In this document: positions 17,364-26,993 of the stretch, piece by piece
Layout of the letters: every line of letters begins with the position of its first letter
Numbering within the stretch: the first letter of the stretch is position 1
DNA from: Acetobacter conturbans
GTDB lineage: Bacteria; Pseudomonadota; Alphaproteobacteria; Acetobacterales; Acetobacteraceae
Assembly: GCF_011516755.1 (NCBI RefSeq)
Contig: NZ_WOSY01000009.1
Location: 113,902 to 177,901 of the forward strand
DNA length: 64,000 bases
Direction of reading: 5' to 3'
Translations under genes and position numbers: made by a program
The notes under the pieces: generated by a model
The model's input: only the letters and a program-made list of their open reading frames with translations
What the model was told of the DNA's origin: nothing
Database searches by the model: none

Positions 17364-20201
17364 ATGGCGACAACATACTGGAACAGCTCTACAACCGGCG
17401 ATTTTTATGATCCCGCGAACTGGTCAGATGGTGAAATTCCCCAGAGCCATACGTGCGAGAGCGTTGATATCACCGGTGCCAGCGCCGCTGATCCTGCTGT
17501 GGCGATTGCCAATGCAGCGTCTTATGGCCAGATTCATTCCCTCACCATCGGTGATTACGGAACACTCAAGATCACCGCCGCGGCAAGCAGCGATGACGCA
17601 GGGTATGTCTTCTCGACATACGGTCTTGAAATCCAGCCGGCTGGCGAACTGATCATCGACACGGCTGCGCCGGTTGAGCTGGGGCTCTATACCGAGAATC
17701 GTGGCGGCACGATCACGATCATGAACAACCCCGGCAATGTTGTTCTCGACGGCAACAGCCTGAACGGCACCGGCACGCTCAACCTGGTGAATTCGACGCT
17801 GGGGAGCGCAGCCTCCCCCGTGTCCATCGGCGGCATGGGCATTACGCTTCAGGGCGGCAGTACCCTGTATACGGGCTGGGATACCGCAGGCGCATCCGTC
17901 ACGTTTGATCCGGCCACAGTGAACACGCTGGTTCTGGACGGGAATGATACGACGGTTGCAACGCCGGTTTACGGCGTCTCCGAAAACTCTCATTTCGCGA
18001 TCAATGGCGCTGATGGAGTCGAGCCCACCGCTGCGACGTTCGTTTCCAATAACGACGGCAGCTACAGCCTCGTCGTTTCCCTGACGAACGGACACACCGT
18101 CACGCTGTCCGATATCGTCCCGGCGACCGGCTTCGTGCCGGGAACGGCTTCCATCTCACAGGACGCCGCCGGTGACTGGCTCATCACGGACACGAACGCA
18201 GCGTCGGTGACGCCTGACTACAGCGCGTCCCCGACGCATGCGCAGTTGCAGCAGGTCGCAACGGACGCAAACGCCACGGGCGCGGGCACGTCCGCCACGA
18301 CCACGGGCTATTCCAATCATTCGGCAGCGGCTACCGATAATTTTATCGGCACAGGCACGGCGACGAACCCCGCCAGCTGGGACGACAGCAGCAACTGGTC
18401 ACTTGGCGAAATTCCGCAGACGAGCAGCTGCTACCATGCCGCTCTGGCAGGCACGACGACCGATCCGCTGTATGTGGTCGCCAGTCAGGCGGATGTCGGT
18501 CAGTTTGTCAGTCTGTCGGTCAATGCCAACGCGACCCTGACCGTTACGGCGCCTGCCGGCGAGAATCCGAACAGCTATGTGTTCACAACAGCCGGTTTCG
18601 AGATTCGCGGGAATGGCGTTCTCAATATCGACACCGCGGCGAAAGTTGAGCTGGGTGGCGTCAGCGCTATCGACGGCACGCTCAATATCACCGGCAACGA
18701 TGGCAATGTCATCGTCGACGGCAGCAATCTGTCCGGCGCGGGCACCATCAATCTGACGGATTCGACTCTGGGTTCTCCGGATCATCCGGTGCGCGTCGAT
18801 GTAAGCAACCTCACCCTGAATGACGGCAGCACCTATTACGCTTCGCTGTACGGCGTGACGAACACGGTGACGTTCGATAACAGCGACAACACGGTCGTCC
18901 TGAACACGGATGCCACTCAGGTTGGTGTCGACTTCGAAAACGTGAATGCCAACACGCATTTCGGGATCAATGTCGACAGCGGCACAAAGCCGACATCCGC
19001 CGTCTATACGAAGAACGATGACGGCAGCTACACGCTGACGATCGCCCTTGATGACGGCAAGACCCTGACCCTGTCCGATATCCACACGGCGGACGGGTTT
19101 GTGCCCGGTTCCTCAAGTTTCACACAGGATGCAGCCGGTGACTGGATCATCGACACGCAGCCGGTGGATGTCTGCTTCCTTGAGGGTTCCCTTATCCAGA
19201 CCACACGGGGCGCGGTTGCGGTCGAGGATATTATCGTCGGTGACGAGGTTGTCGTTCTTGGTGCAGAAGCACAGACCCGTCCGGTCATCTGGGTCGGCAT
19301 GAACGAAGCAACCGTCAAGGTCGGTCTTGATGATGCAGAGGCAGGCTACCCGGTGCGTATCCGCAAGGACGCGCTGGCTGAAAACGTGCCCAGCCGCGAT
19401 CTGCTGGTGACGTCCGAGCATTGCCTGTTCCTAGATGGTGCGTTCGTGCCGGTGCGTATGCTGGTAAACGGTGCGAGCATCTCCTATGACCGTTCCATCA
19501 GCTCTTACCGTTACTTCCATGTGGAGACGGAAGCGCACAGCGTCATTCTCGCCGAGAACACGCCGACCGAGAGCTATCTGGACACGGGCAACCGTCGTTC
19601 CTTCATCGGTGGACAGGTGGTCTCGCTGACCAGCCGTCACCTGAACTGGGCTGATGCTGCTGCGCCGCTCATGACCCAGCGTGACGTGGTCGAGGGGCTG
19701 CATCGCCAGTTCGCTGCTCGCGCTGTCGAGGCGCTCGGCCTGAATGTTCCGGCACGCGCGTCTCTGACCCGCAAGCCGGAACTGGTGTTCCAGACCGAAG
19801 CCGGCACGACGCTGCGTCGTCTGGGCGAGTCGAACGGTGTCGTGACGGTGGAGATCCCGGAAAACATCACCGTGATCCATCTCCGTTCACGCGCCAGCCG
19901 TCCTTCCGACGTGGTGGGTCCGTTCGTCGATGATCGTCGTCTTCTGGGCGTTCTCGTCGGTGACGTGGTCCTGCAGGACGGCGCTCAGCGCCGCGCCCTG
20001 CAGGGGCATCTGGATGGCACGATGAATGTCGGCTGGCATGCGGTTGAGTCTGGCGCGACAACTCGCTGGACCAACGGCGATGCTGTGCTGGATCTTGGTC
20101 AGCGTGTTCCGAACACGAAGGGCCTGCTCAAGATCCGCATCGCGGCAGCCGGTCCCTATGTGATCGAGGCTGCTGACACACAGGCACGCCTCTGCGCCTG
20201 A
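17364..20201 (+). CDS. Two-repeat secreted-type protein with C-terminal Hint_2 domain
   Basis: ATG 17364 gives a 945-residue protein starting MATTYWNSSTTGDFYDPANW. Two homologous units of about 300 residues run from residue 2 and from about 323. Each opens with a W-N-W/Gly-Glu-Ile-Pro motif (NWSDGEIPQ, NWSLGEIPQ) and contains Asn/Gly/Thr-rich beta-repeat sequence. Each unit ends with a GFVPGTAS or GFVPGSSS segment followed by QDAAGDW. From about residue 602 a Hint_2 domain begins at CFLEGSLIQTTRG and continues with DLLVTSEHCLFLDGAFVPV and HVETEAHSVILAENTPTESYLD. Hint folds can carry out Cys-dependent self-processing; whether this one does is unknown. No signal peptide is seen. It is probably a surface or secreted adhesin-like protein. 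Confidence 0.85.
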   Translation: MATTYWNSSTTGDFYDPANWSDGEIPQSHTCESVDITGASAADPAVAIANAASYGQIHSLTIGDYGTLKITAAASSDDAGYVFSTYGLEIQPAGELIIDTAAPVELGLYTENRGGTITIMNNPGNVVLDGNSLNGTGTLNLVNSTLGSAASPVSIGGMGITLQGGSTLYTGWDTAGASVTFDPATVNTLVLDGNDTTVATPVYGVSENSHFAINGADGVEPTAATFVSNNDGSYSLVVSLTNGHTVTLSDIVPATGFVPGTASISQDAAGDWLITDTNAASVTPDYSASPTHAQLQQVATDANATGAGTSATTTGYSNHSAAATDNFIGTGTATNPASWDDSSNWSLGEIPQTSSCYHAALAGTTTDPLYVVASQADVGQFVSLSVNANATLTVTAPAGENPNSYVFTTAGFEIRGNGVLNIDTAAKVELGGVSAIDGTLNITGNDGNVIVDGSNLSGAGTINLTDSTLGSPDHPVRVDVSNLTLNDGSTYYASLYGVTNTVTFDNSDNTVVLNTDATQVGVDFENVNANTHFGINVDSGTKPTSAVYTKNDDGSYTLTIALDDGKTLTLSDIHTADGFVPGSSSFTQDAAGDWIIDTQPVDVCFLEGSLIQTTRGAVAVEDIIVGDEVVVLGAEAQTRPVIWVGMNEATVKVGLDDAEAGYPVRIRKDALAENVPSRDLLVTSEHCLFLDGAFVPVRMLVNGASISYDRSISSYRYFHVETEAHSVILAENTPTESYLDTGNRRSFIGGQVVSLTSRHLNWADAAAPLMTQRDVVEGLHRQFAARAVEALGLNVPARASLTRKPELVFQTEAGTTLRRLGESNGVVTVEIPENITVIHLRSRASRPSDVVGPFVDDRRLLGVLVGDVVLQDGAQRRALQGHLDGTMNVGWHAVESGATTRWTNGDAVLDLGQRVPNTKGLLKIRIAAAGPYVIEAADTQARLCA

Positions 20202-20227
20202 TGCCGGGCTGACCGGTTGGAAAACAG

Positions 20228-20262
20228 GGCCGCGGGGAGCAATCCTCGCGGCCTTTTCTTTG
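20228..20262 (+). terminator. Intrinsic terminator after the Hint-protein gene
   Basis: GGCCGCGGGG pairs with CCTCGCGGCC (one mismatch) around an AGCAAT loop, followed by TTTTCTTT. It lies 27 bases beyond the stop codon. Confidence 0.85.
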
Positions 20263-20443
20263 CGCACGCTCGGGGCTTTGTGCGGGGTGGAATATTTTAT
20301 TATCGAACAGGCGGCTAAGTGGGGGAGAGCGGCCCGACCGCTTTTAAACACCGAGCAAGATAAACGGACGTCCGTGTATATGGTAGGGTAACAAATACGG
20401 TGGCTTAAAGCAGGAAGCTAACTTTAGCTGCTAGGAAGATTAC

Positions 20444-22096
20444 ATGCTGCAATCAGTGACGGTCAACTTCAGCGAGACTGGAAGTTTTGATCTTGAAGTG
20501 AAGGGTATTACGCTCTTTGTCGGACCAAATAATTCAGGAAAAAGTCTACTTCTACGTGAGATCGAAACGATTTCCAGCACCCACATGCCACCTAATAATC
20601 TCAAGATTGTTAGCGATTTCGATATAGAATGGCCGGATGAGACAGCTTTACATAAGCTAATTGAAACGGCCAAACAAAATACGCCTTCTGGTGCCCCATC
20701 AGGACACGTCGAATTCAAGCGATTAACTCCCAATGGCCAGCGAGACGCATCAAATATTCCCATCGCGCATCTACAGAACTGTGTGAGCCAAAAAACTCAG
20801 AAGAGTTGGATAGCCAGTAATCTTATTAGATGGGGAATTATCCGTCTTGATGGCCGGTCACGGTTCAACCTTACCAACGATCAGCAGGGCGGAGACCTCG
20901 AAAAACCGCCACAAAACATTTTGGCTAACCTTTTTCGAGATGAAGTAGCCCGGGCGAGTGTCAGGGCACTCGTCAAGGATGCCTTCAATGTCAACTTGTA
21001 CGTTGACCCTACCAACCTGGGACAACTCAGAATAAAACTGGCGGATGGAGAGATTCCAACCGATGAGCAGTCTTTGAACGCGGTCGCTAGGGAGTTCTAC
21101 CGTGGTGCTACGCACATCAAAGATGCCAGCGATGGTGTTCAAGCCTTTACGGGCATTGTCGCGGCAATCCTGTCGGGAGAATACCACACGATTCTTATTG
21201 ATGAACCTGAAGCCTTTCTTCACCCGCCGCTTGCGCGCAAGCTCGGCAAGAGCCTGGCGACCATAGCCTCTGAGCGTAACGGAGCGCTAATGGCTTCTAC
21301 CCACAGTCCCGATTTTCTTATGGGGTGCGTACAGGCATCACAGTCAGTAAAAGTCGTGAGGCTCGAATATAGTCAAGGTAAATCACGAGCAAAATCGATT
21401 GATCCAGAGAGTTTAAAAACCTTCCTTAATCGACCGCTGATGAGGAGCACCAACGTCATATCTGGGCTCTTTCACGACGGCGTTATAGTCACGGAGTCCG
21501 ACAACGACCGCGCTTTTTATAGTGAGATATTCTATCGCTTGGCCGAGGGCAAACCGGATTACCCATCCATTCTCTTCATAAATGCGCAGAATAAACAGAC
21601 CATTCAGGAAATCATCGGTCCATTGAGAGGATTTGGTGTGCCTGCAGCGGCAATAACAGATATTGATATCGTAAAAGACGGTGGCAATACTTGGACAAAT
21701 TGGCTAACGGCCGCAAAGCTTCCAAAAGCTTCATATACGAGCTTCGGGCAACAACGGTCCTCGGTCAACAACGCGCTACAAAGCACGAAAAGAAACATGA
21801 AGACCGATGGTGGATTGGAATTGTTGGATAAAGATGATCGCCTGGCGGCCGACATGTTTTTTGACAGCCTTGAATCCTTCGGAGTGTTTCCTGTTCGTCT
21901 AGGAGAAGTCGAGAACTGGCTTCCTCACCTGAACGTGCCAGGAAAGAAGACAGACTGGACTGTAGCCATGCTGGAACGTCTTGGGTCAGATACTAGCGAC
22001 ATGAGTTATGTCAGGCCAGCTGATGATGACGTATGGGCATTCCTCGAGAAGATTGTTGCGTGGATCAAAAATTCCGCCAGAAAAGGTATGGAGTAG
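20444..22096 (+). CDS. OLD-type ATPase-TOPRIM protein, possible defence nuclease
   Basis: This 550-residue protein has an ABC/SMC-like ATPase with Walker A GPNNSGKS at residues 27-34 and a signature-like DASDGVQAFTGI near 228. Walker B ILIDEPEAFLHP lies near 250 and the H-loop STHSPDFL near 287. A TOPRIM domain follows, with VIVTESDNDRAFY near 346 and AAITDIDIVKDG near 402. This is the architecture of OLD-family nucleases, which include phage-P2 Old, GajA of Gabija and related defence proteins. No UvrD-like partner follows, so this looks like a standalone (class 1) OLD. The gene is visibly AT-richer than its neighbours and sits alone between a terminator and hflX, suggesting transfer. A defence role is inference. 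Confidence 0.8.
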   Translation: MLQSVTVNFSETGSFDLEVKGITLFVGPNNSGKSLLLREIETISSTHMPPNNLKIVSDFDIEWPDETALHKLIETAKQNTPSGAPSGHVEFKRLTPNGQRDASNIPIAHLQNCVSQKTQKSWIASNLIRWGIIRLDGRSRFNLTNDQQGGDLEKPPQNILANLFRDEVARASVRALVKDAFNVNLYVDPTNLGQLRIKLADGEIPTDEQSLNAVAREFYRGATHIKDASDGVQAFTGIVAAILSGEYHTILIDEPEAFLHPPLARKLGKSLATIASERNGALMASTHSPDFLMGCVQASQSVKVVRLEYSQGKSRAKSIDPESLKTFLNRPLMRSTNVISGLFHDGVIVTESDNDRAFYSEIFYRLAEGKPDYPSILFINAQNKQTIQEIIGPLRGFGVPAAAITDIDIVKDGGNTWTNWLTAAKLPKASYTSFGQQRSSVNNALQSTKRNMKTDGGLELLDKDDRLAADMFFDSLESFGVFPVRLGEVENWLPHLNVPGKKTDWTVAMLERLGSDTSDMSYVRPADDDVWAFLEKIVAWIKNSARKGME

Positions 22097-22334
22097 CTGT
22101 GCGACCCTCATGTAGGCTTGCGGTGAACTCTCCATGTCCGGTTTCAGACGTCGGGCCTGAGCCTTTAAATGACCGACATGAAGGCGAAAGCCGATCGGGA
22201 GTTTTCAAGAATGGACACCCGACAGAACGGATGAAGATGCAAACAGGAATATAGGCATCCTCGGGCCTCAATTCCGCAGATTATGATGCATCAGGGTGCA
22301 TCGTTGCCGAGGTTAATCCTGCTGCACCCAACAC

Positions 22335-23687
22335 TCAGCCTGCGGCAAGACGTGCCTGCAACCGCGTTATTGCCCCCGGCAAACCACGCACTTTCAGCAC
22401 CCGCCCGGTCTCGTCGTGCTCTTCAGACAGGACCCGTGCGCTTTCATAGATCTCACCAATCAGCGCCTGTTTTGCGTAAGGCAGGATCAGAACGTCATCC
22501 ACCATCTCGGCCTCGAAAAATGCGATGATGGTTTCCCGCAATGCACTCACATCTTCCGGCGCATGGGCGGAAAGCATGATGGCGTCAGGATGTTTTTCCA
22601 TCAGGGCCGCGCGTGTCGTGTCATCCACGCGATCCATCTTGTTCAGCACAAGGCGGGACGGCACCGTGTCCGCCCCGATTTCATGCAGCACGCTGCGGCT
22701 GACTTCAAGTTGCGCTTCATAGGTCGGGTCGGATGCATCGACCACAAACAGCAGCAGCGAGGCTTCCAGCGCTTCGGAGAGTGTGGAGCGGAATGAGGCC
22801 ACCAGATCGTGCGGCAGTTGCTTGATGAAGCCGACGGTATCGGAGATCAGCACACGCGGGCGCGTCTCGGGTTGCAGGGTGCGGACCGTGGTGTCCAGAG
22901 TGGCGAAAAGCTTGTCCTGCACCAGAACCTGACTCCCAGTCAGGGCGCGCATCAGAGACGACTTTCCTGCATTGGTGTAGCCGACCAGAGCCACGCGGAG
23001 CTGGTCACTGCGTGCGGAACGACGCTGATCGCTGTCGCGCTGCACAGCTTCAAGCTGGGTTTTCAGTTCCGAAAGCCGGTCGCGAATTTTGCGGCGGTCA
23101 AGCGAGAGGTTGCTTTCGCCCGCGCCGGGGCCCTGCTGCCTTCCGCCACCGTTGGAGGACTCCCGCAAGCGGGGGGCGACATATTTCAGGCGGGCCATCT
23201 CCACCTGCAATTTCGCCTCGCGGGTGTTGGCGTGGCGGTGGAAAATCTCCACGATGACGCCTGTGCGGTCCAGCACCTGCGCACCCGTGGCGCGTTCGAG
23301 GTTCCGGATCTGGCTTGGCGAAAGTTCATGATCAACAATGACGAATTCCGGCTTGCGGGGAGCATCAGGGTCGAACTCTACTGGTTCAGCCGCTTCAGAT
23401 TCTCCCTCGAACCGTCGCCGGGCCTTGGTCATCGGGACGGGCGCCATGGAGGTGACGATACCTTTTCCACCGGTCAGTTCCGCCAGTTCCGCAAGCTTGC
23501 CCGCACCGAGCAACGACGCAGCACCGATGCCTTCGCGTTTTTGCGAGACTGAGCCGATCACTTCATAGCCAAGCGTTTTCACTAAGCGACCCAGCTCTTC
23601 GAGGCTGGCTGTGTGTGCGACGTCATCGACGCCCGGTGTCTGGATGCCGACGAGAACGGCGAGCGGAATTGGGGGCTTGGTTTCCAT
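22335..23687 (-). CDS. hflX: Ribosome-associated GTPase HflX
   Basis: This 450-residue HflX GTPase rescues or splits stalled ribosomes in stress. The N-terminal HflX domain has GAGKLAELAEL, FVIVDHELSPSQIRNLER and DRTGVIVEIFHRHANTREAK. A Gly/Gln linker precedes the G domain: VALVGYTNAGKSSLMRAL (G1, near residue 235), DTVGFIKQLPHDLVASF (G3) and LNKMDR (G4). The insertion of about 20 residues after MTKARRRFEGE is a variation within the family. The gene is single and transcribed toward the OLD-like gene. Confidence 0.95.
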   Translation of the reverse strand: METKPPIPLAVLVGIQTPGVDDVAHTASLEELGRLVKTLGYEVIGSVSQKREGIGAASLLGAGKLAELAELTGGKGIVTSMAPVPMTKARRRFEGESEAAEPVEFDPDAPRKPEFVIVDHELSPSQIRNLERATGAQVLDRTGVIVEIFHRHANTREAKLQVEMARLKYVAPRLRESSNGGGRQQGPGAGESNLSLDRRKIRDRLSELKTQLEAVQRDSDQRRSARSDQLRVALVGYTNAGKSSLMRALTGSQVLVQDKLFATLDTTVRTLQPETRPRVLISDTVGFIKQLPHDLVASFRSTLSEALEASLLLFVVDASDPTYEAQLEVSRSVLHEIGADTVPSRLVLNKMDRVDDTTRAALMEKHPDAIMLSAHAPEDVSALRETIIAFFEAEMVDDVLILPYAKQALIGEIYESARVLSEEHDETGRVLKVRGLPGAITRLQARLAAG

Positions 23688-23817
23688 CGGCCACGATATA
23701 GCACGGATCAGGCGGAAGCCGGGAGGTCATGATCGCTCAGAGGCAAAAGCTCTGCTGGCGACCCGATCCGCATGGCCCGTAAGGCTGCTTCTGCTTCAAT
23801 GCGGCCTTGCGGTAAGG

Positions 23818-24110
23818 AAGCTTCTGGCGGGATTCATGGTGTGAATTTGGCGAATTGGCTGTCTGTCATGAGCAAGCCGCAACGCCCAATCTGCTGCACG
23901 ACGAACTGGCCTTCCTGCAATGCTGGGGTGAAGCGGCGTGGCTCGCTGTCGATGTGGTTTGACCCAGCGATGACGCGGGGAGGAGTGAGAGGGTCTGGGG
24001 ACCTGCATCCCCGGTACCCAGACCAGAAACGAGGCCTTGCATATATCAGAACGCTTCGGACGGGCGATCTGGCGATGCTGGAGCTGTCACCACCGCCGAA
24101 ATCGTGTGGA
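23818..24110 (+). pseudogene. IS5-family transposase relic, copy A
   Basis: One frame reads NWPSCNAGVKRRGSLSMWFD followed by PAMT, the start of an IS5-type transposase (normally a Leu/Arg-Arg-Gly-Ser-Leu-x-x-Trp-Phe motif). Upstream and downstream parts are shifted or replaced. A second, similar relic occurs at 26368 in the same orientation, with about three quarters of bases alike over about 160 bp by eye. The two relics bracket the CocE-type hydrolase gene. No catalytic DDE region survives. Confidence 0.65.
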
Positions 24111-24340
24111 GGATGACAATGCACGGTACCAAACTCCTCGGATAGTACCTGACGGAATGGAATTCCGACCGTCAGGTCACGGAGTTTCATATCCGCATCG
24201 CCATCCGTAATTGCGGCACCGCACTCCCACTCACGCAAGCCGTTCAGTAAATCAGACGGACAGAAAAGGGAGCTTCACAATTAACTCCCAATTTGTGCAA
24301 CAGAGTCGGGCGGTAGTTTAAAAAGCCAGCCTGACTGTCC

Positions 24341-26227
24341 TTAGTTCTGCGGTGCGTGGTCGATGCCTTCTCCGGCGAGCGAGGCTGGAAGGATGGGAAG
24401 GATCACCGAGGAAGGGTGGGCCTTGTCGTGCCAGATGGTCTGGTGTGCGATGACGCTGGCGGCAGTGGTTCCGAAGGCTTCTCCGGTGTTTGGGTTAGGG
24501 GCGAATTGCGGGTAGTCGCTTGAGGAGATTTCGAGGCGGATTTTATGACCGGCCTGGAAAAGGTTCGAGGTCGGCCAGACTTTGATGTGATATTCATAGA
24601 CCTGACCGGGGACGATCGGTGTCGGGTTGCTCAGGGAGTCCCGGTAGCTGGTGCGGATGATACCGTTATTGAGATTGATGGCGCGTCCGTCCGGTGAGAC
24701 ATCGACAAGTTTGGCGGTGAAATCGGTATCTTTCGCATCGGTCGTGGCGAACAGGTTCACTGTGATGGGACCGGTCACGTTGACGGATTCTTCAAGCACG
24801 GGACTGGTGTAGATGAGGATGTCGGGGCGCTGTTCGATGGCGGACTGGTCGAACTGACCCTGCGGGCCCGAGGTCCAGGAGCAGCAGGAGTGGCCTCCGA
24901 CGCTGGGAACCGGATTGGCGGGATTATAGGTGAAGTGATCGGAATCGGCGGGCTTTTTCGCTGGTTTCGTCGCGAGGGAGCCGTCGCCCATTGAGGAATT
25001 TGCGCGGCCTGCACTGCCAAGATACCAGGTGACGTATTGCGTGCCTTCGATGGGGAAGGATTTCGCCGTATGCCAGCGGTTTTCGCCCATAGTAAAGTAA
25101 TCGACGCGCGGGCCGTCCGTGTATCCGTTGGCCTGCCCTTTCAGGACGTGGTCGAGGAACTGCACTGTCAGTTCGTTGACGGGGCTGTTGGCGACGGGGC
25201 CGATGTCTTTCAGGCGTGGGCTGACGACGGTGTCCGGACGTCCCCAGCCGATATGGTCCCACGGCCCGATAATCAGGCGTTGGTTTTCGCGGGCTTCCGG
25301 TGTGCCGCCTGCGGTGCGCATGCCGTTAAAGTTGTTGACCGCTCCACTGAGGAATGAATCGTACCAGCCGTCGAACGCGAGAACCGGGACTTTTACGCGA
25401 TCATAATGCGTGCGGATCTGGAAGGCTTCCCAGTAGCTGTCGCGGGTAGGGTGGGCGACTGCATCAAAGAAATACGGCGCGACTTGCGGATTTTCCGGAT
25501 GGAGAGGCGGCAGGGAATTATACGGCGTGTAGAGCATCCAGATGGAAGCGTTTTCCCCGTCGGCGGCAAGCTGTTTCGAGAGCTTCTTGTCCCCACGATT
25601 TTCAGCTGCGGATGAGGCGATATCTTCGAGCATCCAGGGCTCGATGAAGGCGAGACGGAAGGCACCGTCTTCATAGGTCCAGCCGTCGTAATAATCGTCG
25701 CCGGTGTTAGACGGGATGATGGCTTTCAGGGCCGGTGGGGAGGCCGTGGCAGCCAGCCACTGGGTGGCGCCGACATAGGAGGAGCCATACATGGCGACCT
25801 GGCCGTCCGCGCCGGGCAGGTTTGAGGCCCACTGCACGGTATCGTAGCCGTCGTCACGGTCATAGCGATATTCGTAGAATGTACCGCCGGATTTTCCCTG
25901 TCCGCGAATATCCTGTACGGTGACGATGTAGCAGTGTGAGGCGAACCATTCCGGCCTCTGGTAGCGGGACGGTTTCGTCTGTGCACCGCTTTTTCCGTAT
26001 TGCGTCCGCATGAGCAGGACAGGGACTTTTCCGCTTGTTTTTGGCGTGTAGATGTCGGCGCGCAGGATGGTTCCGTCACGCATCTTTACCGGAACGTCGG
26101 TCTTTTTTGTCACGGGGCAGGAGCCGCTCCCATCGCTGGAGGGCGCGGCGGAAGCGGAGGCAGGCAGGGCCATTACCGGCAGGGACAGGCAGCCCGACAG
26201 GAAAAGAGCATGGCGAATGGACGGCAT
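24341..26227 (-). CDS. CocE/NonD-family exported alpha/beta hydrolase
   Basis: This 628-residue protein starts at ATG 26227 with a signal peptide (SIRHALFLSGCLSLPVMA, cleavage near ASA). A GTG at 26260 would be longer but lacks a better ribosome site. The X-Pro dipeptidyl-peptidase/cocaine-esterase fold shows VQDIRGQGKSGG and the nucleophile elbow MYGSSYVGATQW. AFDGWYDSFLSGAV carries the likely Asp and IIGPWDHIGWG the likely His. A C-terminal jelly-roll domain (NLFQAGHKIRLEISSSDYPQ) is typical. It would cleave esters, amides or acyl-lactones in the periplasm; the substrate is unknown. IS5 relics flank it on both sides. Confidence 0.9.
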   Translation of the reverse strand: MPSIRHALFLSGCLSLPVMALPASASAAPSSDGSGSCPVTKKTDVPVKMRDGTILRADIYTPKTSGKVPVLLMRTQYGKSGAQTKPSRYQRPEWFASHCYIVTVQDIRGQGKSGGTFYEYRYDRDDGYDTVQWASNLPGADGQVAMYGSSYVGATQWLAATASPPALKAIIPSNTGDDYYDGWTYEDGAFRLAFIEPWMLEDIASSAAENRGDKKLSKQLAADGENASIWMLYTPYNSLPPLHPENPQVAPYFFDAVAHPTRDSYWEAFQIRTHYDRVKVPVLAFDGWYDSFLSGAVNNFNGMRTAGGTPEARENQRLIIGPWDHIGWGRPDTVVSPRLKDIGPVANSPVNELTVQFLDHVLKGQANGYTDGPRVDYFTMGENRWHTAKSFPIEGTQYVTWYLGSAGRANSSMGDGSLATKPAKKPADSDHFTYNPANPVPSVGGHSCCSWTSGPQGQFDQSAIEQRPDILIYTSPVLEESVNVTGPITVNLFATTDAKDTDFTAKLVDVSPDGRAINLNNGIIRTSYRDSLSNPTPIVPGQVYEYHIKVWPTSNLFQAGHKIRLEISSSDYPQFAPNPNTGEAFGTTAASVIAHQTIWHDKAHPSSVILPILPASLAGEGIDHAPQN

Positions 26228-26367
26228 AAGGGAGGCTCCGTTAGACAATGGACGTGTCACGGATTTGTTCCGGATCGGGAATAAGTTTTAGGCGGTCATC
26301 TGCTCATGATCCAGAGGAGTCTTCCACTGTCGTGCTGAATGACGCCTTTTCGGGGTCTTGCTGCGCG

Positions 26368-26671
26368 AAGCCTTCTGGGGAGATTCATGGTGTGAATCGG
26401 CGAACTGGTTGTCCGTTGTGAGCAGGCTGCCCCCCTGATCTACCGCACCGATGAACTGGCCTTCCTGCAATGCTGGACTGAAGCGGCAGGTTCTCTGACG
26501 GTGTGGTTTGATCCGGCGATGACGAAGGAAGGCGTGCCGACGGGACGACGACCCGGCTACAGCGCGCTGCTATCCAGACCTTGCCTGACGCTGAAACTCT
26601 TCTTTGGTATGGCGCTGAGGCAGATGACGGGTTTCAACGAAAATCGCCTGAGTCTGGTTGAGCTGGCCTGA
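26368..26671 (+). pseudogene. IS5-family transposase relic, copy B
   Basis: One frame reads RTDELAFLQCWTEAAGSLTV followed by WFDPAMTKEGVPTGRRPGYS, then LTLKLFFGMALRQMTGF and a stop. This is the N-terminal quarter of an IS5-type transposase with stops and shifts before it. It extends further than copy A at 23818. The DDE catalytic part is absent, so this is a relic. Confidence 0.7.
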
Positions 26672-26993
26672 ACGGTTACTTGTTTCAGCACGCTCACCCG
26701 TAGACAGAAATCCCTGAAAGTCGCCATCCCGGATCGTGCTGCGAAAGGAGCGCTCCCCTCTCATCGATGGCACCGCGGGAGGCGACAACGCACTTCAGCA
26801 CTGAGCGCATGTTTTCTGGAGCGGATTGAGGTCTCTTCAGTGATCGGGAGGATCAGGTGTGCCCCATGCCCCCATGTTCCACTGTGAGCCGGAGAGTCAC
26901 CCCCGCAGAGGAGAAGATTTTCGCGCTGAGCTATTCAAATCACGGGAAGAACGCAGTGACCCGCCGTTCAAAAGAACGACAGACACAGATGCC
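26672..26993. other. Intergenic region, no gene recognised
   Basis: The 320 bases between the IS5 relic and the stop of the GT8 gene hold only short overlapping frames without family features. I see no clear terminator. Confidence 0.5.
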
